Shown: positions 56,298-64,000 of the stretch, piece after piece | How positions within the stretch are numbered: the stretch's first letter is position 1 | How the letters are laid out: each line of letters opens with the position of its first letter | Assembly (NCBI GenBank): GCA_021295155.1 | Contig: JAJTJC010000035.1 | Location: 372,001 to 436,000, forward strand | Length of the DNA stretch: 64,000 bases | Source of the DNA: Flavobacteriaceae bacterium D16 | GTDB lineage: Bacteria; Bacteroidota; Bacteroidia; Flavobacteriales; Flavobacteriaceae | Direction of reading: 5' to 3' | Translations under genes and position numbers: made by a program | Notes under the pieces: model-generated | What the model saw: only the letters and a program-made list of their open reading frames with translations | Told to the model about the DNA's origin: nothing | The model's database searches: none

Positions 56298-57833
56298 CTA
56301 TCCCAACCATCCTTCCCTATCCAAACTCCTGTACTGAATGGCCTCGGCAATATGTTCTCCCTGAATAGCTTCTGACATAACAAGGTCGGCAATAGTCCTG
56401 GAAACTTTTAAAATACGATCATATGCCCTTGCGGAAAGGTTGAGGCGATCCATAGCACTTTTCAGAAGTTTCCGGGAGTCGGAATCCAACTCACAATACT
56501 TCCTGATCTGCCGGGTATTCATTTGTGCATTGTAGTGTATACCCTTTTCCTGTTCAAATCGACTCGTCTGCAGGGCGCGGGCAGCAACGACACGCTGCCG
56601 GATTACAGCACTCTCCTCCCCTTTGCGCGATTCTGCGAGCTTTTCAAAGGGTACGGGGGTAACTTCTACGTGCAGGTCGATACGGTCCAGCAGCGGACCG
56701 GATATTCTGCCCAGGTAACGCCTAACTTCAGCCTGGGAATTCAACCCCTTTTGATCCCTATCGTTAAAATATCCTCCCGGACTGGGGTTCATACTGGCTA
56801 CCAACATAAAACTGCAGGGATAGGTAACCGTAAAACGGGCTCGGGAAATGGTTACTTCCCGGTCTTCCAAAGGTTGTCGCATCACCTCCAACACACCTCT
56901 TTTGAACTCGGGCAATTCATCTAAAAACAAGACCCCATTATGCGATAAGGAGATCTCCCCTGGTTGTGGATAGGAGCCTCCGCCGACTAAAGCCACATCA
57001 GAAATGGTATGGTGTGGGCTACGAAAAGGACGCTGCGTGATGACCCCCGATGAGCTTATTTTGCCAACCACACTGTGGATTTTGGTTGTCTCCAGAGCTT
57101 CAGACAAGGTCATGGGTGGCAAAATAGAAGGCAAACGCCTGGCCAGCATGGTTTTTCCCGAACCTGGTGGGCCAATTAAGATGATATTATGGCCCCCGGC
57201 AGCCGCTACTTCCATACAGCGCTTAATCGTTTCCTGTCCACGGACCTCTGAAAAATCAAAATCATGCTTTTCCTGCACCTGGTAAAAGGTTTTTTCCAGA
57301 TCTACTACCTCCCTTTGAACAGTTCCGTTACCCTGAAGGAGTCCTATGACCTCTTTAAGGTTGCGTACGCCGAAGACCTGTAATCCCTCCACAATTGCGG
57401 CTTCCTGGGCATTGGCCTTTGGCAAAATACATTTGGAAAACCCCTGTTGTTTCGCATCCAATGCCATTGGCAGGGCTCCTTTAATGGGTTTAACACCTCC
57501 ATCCAGCGATAGCTCACCCATTATCAGAGTTTCATCAATAAAGTCGCCATTGATCTGACCGGAAGCAAGCAGTATGCCCATTGCAATAGTAAGATCATAA
57601 GCAGCCCCCTCTTTTCGTAAGTCGGCCGGGGCCATGTTTATGGTGATCTTTTTTCCCGGGATTTTGTATCCGTTGTTGACCAGAGCGGCCGCAATACGGT
57701 AATTACTCTCCTTGATGGCATTATCAGGCAAACCAACAAGATGATACCCAACTCCGATATCCACATTTACTTCAACAGCGATTGTTCTGGCTTCAACCCC
57801 CAAAACAGCACTACCATAAACCTTTGTCAACAT
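56298..57833 (-). CDS. comM: ComM/YifB family Mg-chelatase-like AAA+ ATPase
   Basis: A 511-residue hexameric helicase-type AAA+ protein; ComM drives branch migration during natural transformation. The N-terminal lon-protease-like domain has GVGYHLVGLPDNAIKES; Walker A is GPPGSGKT (221-228), Walker B VLFLDELPEF (about 300), and the C-terminal ending is typical of the family. The ATG at 57833 is chosen since family proteins begin with the MLTKVYGSAVLG type N-terminus, 23 residues inside the longest frame. It is complete, while degenerate copies of both its ends lie around it. Confidence 0.93.
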   Translation of the reverse strand: MLTKVYGSAVLGVEARTIAVEVNVDIGVGYHLVGLPDNAIKESNYRIAAALVNNGYKIPGKKITINMAPADLRKEGAAYDLTIAMGILLASGQINGDFIDETLIMGELSLDGGVKPIKGALPMALDAKQQGFSKCILPKANAQEAAIVEGLQVFGVRNLKEVIGLLQGNGTVQREVVDLEKTFYQVQEKHDFDFSEVRGQETIKRCMEVAAAGGHNIILIGPPGSGKTMLARRLPSILPPMTLSEALETTKIHSVVGKISSSGVITQRPFRSPHHTISDVALVGGGSYPQPGEISLSHNGVLFLDELPEFKRGVLEVMRQPLEDREVTISRARFTVTYPCSFMLVASMNPSPGGYFNDRDQKGLNSQAEVRRYLGRISGPLLDRIDLHVEVTPVPFEKLAESRKGEESAVIRQRVVAARALQTSRFEQEKGIHYNAQMNTRQIRKYCELDSDSRKLLKSAMDRLNLSARAYDRILKVSRTIADLVMSEAIQGEHIAEAIQYRSLDREGWLG

Positions 57834-58050
57834 GAAGTTGATTTTTCCAGAAGAGTAAAGGCATTTGCTGAAATTTCCGAGCAGCCAGCTGCCAGATCTC
57901 ATTGGATGAAAGAGGAAAGGATGTATTCCTTAATGACAGATATCATTGCAAACCATTTGTAGTCAACATAATTTCGGTTTGAATTATTCTGAACGTGCAT
58001 TCCACAAGACAAAAAAAGAAATACTCTTTATTTAATTTCCAAATTCAAGC

Positions 58051-59838
58051 TTGATGAACCTGAAAAAATTCTACCGAGAGCTATTAAGACGCAATACCTT
58101 AAAAGCTATATTGGCCTACCTGGCCGTTTCGTGGCTGGTGGTTCAGGTGGCGTCTATTGTTCTGCCGCTCTTTGAATCGCCCCCCTATGTCCTAAAAGGC
58201 CTGATCTACCTCCTGGGTGTTGGCCTGATAATCTGGACTGGTTTTTCATGGGTGTACGACTTGACCCCTGAGGGTATTCAAAAAACACCTGAGGAAGGTG
58301 ATACTGCAGAAACAAGGAACGTAGCCAATCGCAGATTGAATGCTGTAATAGCCGGAGCTGCTATTGCAGCTTTATTGGTATTAATGGGCGGTAGCTTTTG
58401 GGCTGGTTCCCGATGGAATAAGGCTGATGACCTTGTCTACAAACCAACATACAGAATAGCAGTGCTGCCACTGAATACGAATACGGCAGATTCAGAGGAA
58501 ATGGAAATATTGAAGAATGGCCTGACAGATGGACTTATTGGAGCACTATCCAGCAACAACTCCATTATGGTACTCAGTATGGCATCTACCCAACATTTTA
58601 CAGCGGGAGTTGTGCCCGAAAATGAATACCTCAGATCGGAATTGGAGCATATCGATTATTTTATTACCGGATCTTTTGACAAAACAGCTAACCTTATAAA
58701 AGTCTCTATAAATCTACATAATGAGCTGACGAATGATCCCTTCTGGATGGGTGATTACACCCAGGACATTTCTGAAAACAAACAACTCTGGAATGATATA
58801 GCTGGGGATATTCGAGAAGTACTGGGCCTTGAGAAAGATAATCAAACGTCAGTAGTAAAACGGAATCTTCGGTCCATTCGACCAGAAACCTACGAGCTTT
58901 ATTTGAAAGGTAAATATTACCTGAGCAAATCTACCATAGAAGACTGGAAGAAAGGCCTTTTGTATTTGCAAGAAGCCATTGACCGCAACCCTGCCGACGC
59001 CGATGCTTATGCCGGTATGGCAGAAGGTTATATTTACTGGGGCCATAGCCTTAACCCCCCGGAAGACGTCAACAGCAAGGCCCTTGCCGCTGCCAAACGT
59101 GCCATACAACTGGATTCTACCAATGCTGAAGGTTGGGCCGCACTTGCACATTACCACACCTACTATGGTTGGGACTGGGAGATGGCCGATTACGCCTTTA
59201 AAAAAGCAGATTCGTTGAACCCTAATATGGCCTATAACCACTATCATCGCGCCTGGTTTCTCGAACTGTTTGGAAAAATGGATAGGGCCATAAAAGAACA
59301 CAAAAAAGCCCAGGAGCTGGACCCTTTCTCCCCTGTGCATACCGCCTGGCTGGCAGAACTGTATAGACGGTCTGGGGAATACGACCTGGCTTTGGAAGAA
59401 CTGCAGAAGGTGTTCGATATGTCACGCGGCGGAGACGGCACGGCCCTGACGATTAAAGGAATGGTACTCGCGAATCAAGGTAAAGTAGAAGAAGGTTTGG
59501 AAAGCATGAAACAAGCTACGGAGATTAACGAATTTTGGAAGGTGATGTATGGTCCTTCCCTTTTAAGGGCCGGAAGGAAGCAAGAAGCCCATGAAATTCT
59601 TGAGGAATTCAAGAATATGCCGGACACCCCTTTTTTTAACCTGGCTATGGCAAATATGTATAGGTATGACGGTGACCTGGATAAAATGTTTGCATGTTTG
59701 GAGAAGGGAAAAAAACATGCCTGGTATCCCTGGGCTGTTCAAGACCTCCGAACAGAACATAATATCCAGGATGATCCCAGATTGCTGGGATTAATAAGAG
59801 AACTGCAGCTGCCGTCCCCCGGAGCCATTTCTCAATAA
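58051..59838 (+). CDS. Membrane TolB-like/TPR protein (paralogue of 47632-49374)
   Basis: A 595-residue protein with the same plan as the product of 47632-49374: the LLRRNTLKAILAYLAVSWLVVQ start, two membrane helices, the FSWVYDLTPEGIQKT signature, a third helix at about 95-115, a TolB_N-like domain (about 130-270) and TPR repeats to the end. Identity is clear in the first 80 residues and low after. A second ATG three bases in is an alternative start. It lies between comM and the 5' relic of comM, so it may have arrived with that rearrangement. Confidence 0.8.
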   Translation: MMNLKKFYRELLRRNTLKAILAYLAVSWLVVQVASIVLPLFESPPYVLKGLIYLLGVGLIIWTGFSWVYDLTPEGIQKTPEEGDTAETRNVANRRLNAVIAGAAIAALLVLMGGSFWAGSRWNKADDLVYKPTYRIAVLPLNTNTADSEEMEILKNGLTDGLIGALSSNNSIMVLSMASTQHFTAGVVPENEYLRSELEHIDYFITGSFDKTANLIKVSINLHNELTNDPFWMGDYTQDISENKQLWNDIAGDIREVLGLEKDNQTSVVKRNLRSIRPETYELYLKGKYYLSKSTIEDWKKGLLYLQEAIDRNPADADAYAGMAEGYIYWGHSLNPPEDVNSKALAAAKRAIQLDSTNAEGWAALAHYHTYYGWDWEMADYAFKKADSLNPNMAYNHYHRAWFLELFGKMDRAIKEHKKAQELDPFSPVHTAWLAELYRRSGEYDLALEELQKVFDMSRGGDGTALTIKGMVLANQGKVEEGLESMKQATEINEFWKVMYGPSLLRAGRKQEAHEILEEFKNMPDTPFFNLAMANMYRYDGDLDKMFACLEKGKKHAWYPWAVQDLRTEHNIQDDPRLLGLIRELQLPSPGAISQ

Positions 59839-59839
59839 G

Positions 59840-59945
59840 GCGACTGCTATGCGGTAGGTAATTGTTCTCATTAATGTCATTTATGGGAAAACCAACAAGA
59901 TGACAGTCTTTTCCTGTACCTATATTTTCGTAAATCCACCGGGAA
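59840..59945 (-). pseudogene. Decayed copy of a comM 5' part
   Basis: On the minus strand one frame reads CHLVGFPINDINENNY against YHLVGLPDNAIKESNY of comM. In the 47-base stretch from TCATCTTGTTGG to AATTACC, 37 bases match comM. The match continues toward 59840 past a 4-base duplication (GGTA), which breaks the frame, and fades at the other end. It sits directly after the TPR gene stop. The rest of the 153-base gap to the acylase gene holds nothing else I can see. Confidence 0.7.
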
Positions 59946-59991
59946 GTAAGGAATGCTAATCCATAGGTATATAGTCTATATGGACAGTATG

Positions 59992-62382
59992 CTATTTTTT
60001 AGGTTTGAATCTTAGAACCGATAGGGCCTGGTCCTGGATTTCCTTTTTGTTGATCATCATCTTCCTGAATTGGCCATTTACATACATTTCGGCCTGATCT
60101 TCATAATGTTCGCTTAAAGGATTACCAGATTGTCCCGTAGGCAGTATACTCATACTGTTCTCGATATCGGAAAAGTCGATCACCCTTCTCGTAGAAGGGC
60201 CCGCGTTAACCTTGAAGACACCAGATTCATCGTATGGAAATGCAAGGTTGTTGATTACCTCCCGGGTACCGTGTACCGGAAAAGGTCCTACGTTAAAAAA
60301 GTCCCGCATGGAAGGTACCTGCCCTATGGGATGTTCATGTTCCAAGGTATGTAACTTATCCCAGGTCCATGCTGAGGGCTCTGAACCGAGATCGTTTTCC
60401 AGGGAGGTCCAGGCGTCCTCAAAGGACCGCTGCACAATTTCTGAACGTGATTCTTTTGCTTGATCCGTGTCCACATCATCCCACCAAATTGAATTTTCAT
60501 TTCGACTTAACGGGGCGATCATACGCTTATTAAAATGGGTGGTAAGAACTTGCTTAAACAACTCCTCACCCAGCTCATCTTCCAGGGTATTCTTCAACAA
60601 ATAGTAAATCCAGCGATGATAAAGCGGCGCTTCAACACTGCTTAGTTCATTATTTCCATCCCATACTGCCAGTTTTTTTGATAAATCGGATTTGCTTTCA
60701 TCCAAGCTTTCGATATCCAGCAGACTTAACAGTTCCTGGGCAACCCCTGGATTAACTGAAGAAGTAACATCCAGTATCATTTCTCCTACACTTTCCCGGT
60801 CCCAATCACTTTTGGGCTCCAGCAGCTCAACGATTCGCTTGGCCCTGTTCTCAGGCAGGTAATATCCGGGTATCTTTAATCCCGCAACCGAATTCGTTTG
60901 ATTATTGGCCGAGTACACATATCCCCAAGGCGGATTGACAGCACTTGGATTCTCTGAGAAATCCAGATATCGAATAGGATCTTCCCCTGCATTGGCCTGT
61001 AAAATCATCTTGGTATTGGCTTCTTCCGGCATTTCATATAAGCTTGCGGTAGCCCACCAGGCTACATTGCCTTCCGCATCTCCATACATCACATTAAGGC
61101 CCGGCGCGTGAATATCAGGCAGGTGCGATTCAAATTCTGTGATGTTTGTGGCATGGCTTATCCCATACAGGGCATTTAGAACGCGGTTATCCAATCGGGT
61201 ATAGCTCCAGGACATACTCACCGGAGGTAAGCTGTCTAGAGGCTCGAAAACACCCTTTAAAAGGGGGCCACGACTGGTTTGGGCATAGGAAAAGTCTACC
61301 GATGTGCTGTCTTTCACCTTAATGGTCTTGTTTATTCGCTTCAGAGGTTTCCAGTTCTCTGCATCCCTGTATTCCTCAGGGTTATCCGGATTGAGTTCTT
61401 CCTGGTAAAAATCGATGTCGTCGTTTTCAAACATTGTGAGGCCATATGCCAGTTTGCGATCATGTGCCAATAAGGGAAAGGGAATTCCCGCCATATGATA
61501 GCCGTATTTCTCATATTCAGGGGTTACCACATGGGCCTCATACCACACAGAGGGCTGCGAAAAACCAATATGAGGGTCATTCGCAAGGATTACCTTGCCG
61601 TTTTTCGTTTTTTCGGGTCCAAGCACCCAACTATTGCTTCCAATAAACTGTGGGACAGGTAATTTATCCAATGCATGATGTACCGCCGTTACCGCTTCTG
61701 CTGGTATCACATCAGTATGGACCTTATAATTCTTGATCCATACGGTATTGGTGTCTACATCAATTGCAAGGTCCGCCAGGTATTCAGAGCCCAATTTATT
61801 CTGGATATTGGTCAGCAAGGGATCCGTTTTATGTGCCATAGCAAAACTGAAACTCATATATCCTATGGTGTTTAATACATCCTCAAGGGTAAAAGGTTGC
61901 TTTTCCAGGCTGGTAAGGTGGAATTCAATTGGGGTAGGACCTTCTTCAACAAACTGGTTAATACCGTCTAAATAGGCTTTTGCATCTCTAACCATATCTG
62001 AATTCGTATCCAGGGTGGCCAGCGTTCTTTTGGTGGCCTCATCTATCCCCAGGGAGAGCATAAATTTATCTGTTTCCAACAGGTCTCTTCCAAAAACTTC
62101 CGATAAACCACCCCGGGCTATTCTTCGCAGCAACTCCATTTGCCACAGCCGATCCTGAGCATGTACATAGCCTAATGTCCTGAAGGCATCCGCATCGTTT
62201 TTGGCATAGATATGGGGAATTCCATAAGTATCATAGTAAACCGTTACATCAGCCTTTAATCCCGGGGTATCAACAACACCATCATAATTGGGTTTCAGGA
62301 TTTGTACCAGACTAAAACCTGCAATAACAATAAGGGCGACGAGGATAAAAAATATCCAACCCGCAATTTTTAGTTTCTTCAT
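59992..62382 (-). CDS. Penicillin acylase family (Ntn) hydrolase
   Basis: A 796-residue precursor with an N-terminal membrane helix or signal (about 7-28). The family matures by cutting itself before a Ser nucleophile; here the beta-chain start is likely the Ser of GSNSWVLGPE (about 245). The FENDDIDFYQEEL and PPWGYVYSANNQ motifs are typical. Such enzymes cleave amides, including acyl-homoserine lactones in some branches. Quorum quenching is possible, not shown. It ends about 150 bases from the TPR gene. Confidence 0.88.
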   Translation of the reverse strand: MKKLKIAGWIFFILVALIVIAGFSLVQILKPNYDGVVDTPGLKADVTVYYDTYGIPHIYAKNDADAFRTLGYVHAQDRLWQMELLRRIARGGLSEVFGRDLLETDKFMLSLGIDEATKRTLATLDTNSDMVRDAKAYLDGINQFVEEGPTPIEFHLTSLEKQPFTLEDVLNTIGYMSFSFAMAHKTDPLLTNIQNKLGSEYLADLAIDVDTNTVWIKNYKVHTDVIPAEAVTAVHHALDKLPVPQFIGSNSWVLGPEKTKNGKVILANDPHIGFSQPSVWYEAHVVTPEYEKYGYHMAGIPFPLLAHDRKLAYGLTMFENDDIDFYQEELNPDNPEEYRDAENWKPLKRINKTIKVKDSTSVDFSYAQTSRGPLLKGVFEPLDSLPPVSMSWSYTRLDNRVLNALYGISHATNITEFESHLPDIHAPGLNVMYGDAEGNVAWWATASLYEMPEEANTKMILQANAGEDPIRYLDFSENPSAVNPPWGYVYSANNQTNSVAGLKIPGYYLPENRAKRIVELLEPKSDWDRESVGEMILDVTSSVNPGVAQELLSLLDIESLDESKSDLSKKLAVWDGNNELSSVEAPLYHRWIYYLLKNTLEDELGEELFKQVLTTHFNKRMIAPLSRNENSIWWDDVDTDQAKESRSEIVQRSFEDAWTSLENDLGSEPSAWTWDKLHTLEHEHPIGQVPSMRDFFNVGPFPVHGTREVINNLAFPYDESGVFKVNAGPSTRRVIDFSDIENSMSILPTGQSGNPLSEHYEDQAEMYVNGQFRKMMINKKEIQDQALSVLRFKPKK

Positions 62383-62424
62383 TACGCCGTTCTTTGGAAA
62401 TAAAGATAGCGGTTAATGAGACAA

Positions 62425-64000
62425 TTAAAAAGTATTGACAATACTTAAGGATTCTTCTTTAGATCCTTTTTTAAATTGGGTGAGACCTGCTATTAACCAT
62501 TCTCTGTAGCTATCGCTGTCCGTATTCTGAATAGCAGCATTCAATACTTCTAAGTCAGGAGACAACTGCACATAGTAGGGTTGGGAAGCGGTGCTGAAAT
62601 TGAGGGTTTGGAAAGTACCCCATTTTTCACCAATTGTTTCAATGGTTTTGACACGACCCGTATCAAACCGATACAGGAACTGTTGGTCTTCGGGCAAAGG
62701 TTTACGATCATCTATATAGAGCGATATCAAGACGTAATCCTCATTCAGTATTTCAAATACATCCGGTTCACTCCATACGTTTTCTTCCATTTTACGGCAA
62801 TTCACACAAGCCCATCCAGTAAAATCGAGTAGTATCGGTTTATTTACACTTTTGGCATACTGCAGCCCTTCTTCAAAGTCCTTAAAGCAATTGATCCCCA
62901 ACGGGCAATCGGAATCCTTTTCCGAAATGGAATAGAAATCCGGTGGCGGAAATCCACTTAACAATTTGAGGTTTCCGTAATTGCTCATACCAAGAACCAG
63001 GTAAACCGAAAAACCGAGACTGATCAATGCGAATCCGATTCTAAGCGGTGGGAGTTTTCGTTTGCGACCTTCATCCTTGAAACGGAAAATCCCAAAGAGG
63101 TAAAGCGTCATCAAGAAAAACAGCAGTATCCAGATGCCGAGAAAAATCTCGCGTTTGAAAATGCCCCAATTCCCAACCAGATCGGCATTGGAGAGAAACT
63201 TAAAAGCCAGGGCCAGCTCGAGGAAACCCAGAACCACCTTAACTGTATTCATCCAGCTGCCAGACTTGGGCAAACTTGACAACAAGCTTGGAAAAACAGC
63301 AAATAGTGCAAAGGGTAGCGCCAGGGCCACGCCAAAACCTAACATTCCGGCAGAGAGGTTGGTGGCCACATCGCCTTCTGCCAAAGCGGTTCCCCCGAGT
63401 AAACCACCCAGGATAGGACCTGTACAGGAAAATGAGACAATAGCCAGGGTTACCGCCATAAAAAATATACCCAGACCCCCTCCTACTCTTGTAGAAAAGG
63501 CATCCATCTTATTCCCCCAGGAACTGGGTAGGGTAAGTTCGTAATAGCCAAAAAAGGAAAAAGCAAAAAAGACAAAAATCAGGAAGAAAAAAACATTAAG
63601 CCATATGTTGGTGGCAATGGTATTCAATATCTGAGAATCAACAGAATCAAAAAGGTGGAAAGGAATGCTAAGGAGGAAATAGATGAGCACAATAAAAAAA
63701 CCATACAGTATGCCATTCCATATTCCTTTGGTCCTGTTTTGGGATTGTTTGGTGAAAAAAGATACCGTTAGCGGGATCATAGGGAAAACACAGGGTGTGA
63801 GCAACGCGATAAGCCCTCCCAGGAACCCTAGCACAAAAATTCCCCACAGGCCGGTATTGCTGCCATTAGATAATTCCGCCCCTGCCGTGAGTCTTTCCTT
63901 ATTTTTGAGGTCCAGTTTTAAGGCCTTTGCCAGTTCTGCGCTTCTTTCATCTATGGTTGTCTCTTCAGCTATGATGGCGCCGCCGTCCAATGCCACCTGG
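62425..64000 (-). CDS. DsbD-like thiol:disulfide interchange protein, 5' end outside window
   Basis: At least 525 residues of a DsbD-type electron carrier that moves reducing power across the inner membrane to periplasmic thioredoxin-like proteins. The central part has eight or so membrane helices with the two redox cysteines in TPCVFPMIP and SCTGPILGG, and the C-terminal thioredoxin domain carries WACVNCRKME (CxxC). The N-terminal periplasmic domain is only partly inside the window, so the true start lies beyond 64000. The frame is open to the edge. Confidence 0.92.
   Translation of the reverse strand, partial: QVALDGGAIIAEETTIDERSAELAKALKLDLKNKERLTAGAELSNGSNTGLWGIFVLGFLGGLIALLTPCVFPMIPLTVSFFTKQSQNRTKGIWNGILYGFFIVLIYFLLSIPFHLFDSVDSQILNTIATNIWLNVFFFLIFVFFAFSFFGYYELTLPSSWGNKMDAFSTRVGGGLGIFFMAVTLAIVSFSCTGPILGGLLGGTALAEGDVATNLSAGMLGFGVALALPFALFAVFPSLLSSLPKSGSWMNTVKVVLGFLELALAFKFLSNADLVGNWGIFKREIFLGIWILLFFLMTLYLFGIFRFKDEGRKRKLPPLRIGFALISLGFSVYLVLGMSNYGNLKLLSGFPPPDFYSISEKDSDCPLGINCFKDFEEGLQYAKSVNKPILLDFTGWACVNCRKMEENVWSEPDVFEILNEDYVLISLYIDDRKPLPEDQQFLYRFDTGRVKTIETIGEKWGTFQTLNFSTASQPYYVQLSPDLEVLNAAIQNTDSDSYREWLIAGLTQFKKGSKEESLSIVNTF

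Overview
The window looks like a chromosomal segment of a member of the Bacteroidota, most probably a marine Flavobacteriaceae. The evidence is the gene content (leuCD/leuA-like/leuB facing ilvDBNC, an E1 alpha/beta fusion, OmpA lipoproteins, a long Nramp-pxpABC operon), several promoters of the Bacteroidota type (TTTG or TTG about 20 bases before TAnnTTTG), weak ribosome binding sites, and a moderate GC content. No rRNA, tRNA, CRISPR array, transposase, integrase or phage gene was found. Gene names rest on motifs and family recognition by eye; no database search was run.

Layout. 1-25 kb: mostly housekeeping genes. These are the 3' part of uvrA, a LOG-family nucleotide hydrolase, a catalytically dead M1-like outer-membrane protein, a fused 2-oxoacid dehydrogenase E1, a kinase/phospho-lyase fusion, DoxX, holA, a small HsdR_N-type protein, a glycosyltransferase, an OmpA lipoprotein, a YrdC/YciO protein, a UvrD-type helicase, DsrE and M20D hydrolases, a degenerate OmpA paralogue, a patatin, an active M1 peptidase and recG. 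25-37 kb: branched-chain amino acid biosynthesis in two converging operons, leuC-leuD-leuA/cimA-leuB on plus and ilvD-ilvB-ilvN-ilvC on minus. The ilv operon ends in gapN, a non-phosphorylating NADP glyceraldehyde-3-phosphate dehydrogenase that could supply NADPH to IlvC. 37-43 kb: a nitroreductase, a 5-oxoprolinase operon (pxpABC) behind an Nramp transporter, a zinc-ribbon/nuclease-like small protein and a Tat-exported aminotransferase. 43-55 kb: accessory genes including a 31-residue membrane peptide, a Kre9/KNH-like surface protein, DUF819, a membrane TolB/TPR protein, an acyl-CoA ligase, an M20 peptidase and a serine hydrolase. 58-64 kb: a second TolB/TPR protein, a penicillin acylase and a DsbD-like protein cut by the window end.

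The most unusual region is 55.06-59.95 kb, around comM. Besides one complete comM (56298-57833), the sequence holds two extra decayed copies of the comM 3' end, each with its own stop codon and in the same orientation (55615-55680 and 55062-55117), and one decayed copy of the comM 5' part (59840-59945). The intervals between the 3' copies each carry a small cargo gene: a lipoprotein in one and a four-helix-bundle (S23/IVS-type) protein in the other. The four-helix-bundle gene is bracketed by two inverted arrays that share a 14-bp period. This looks like repeated insertion of small non-autonomous cassettes at the end of comM, with the gene end restored each time. It is the main candidate for an undescribed system in the window.
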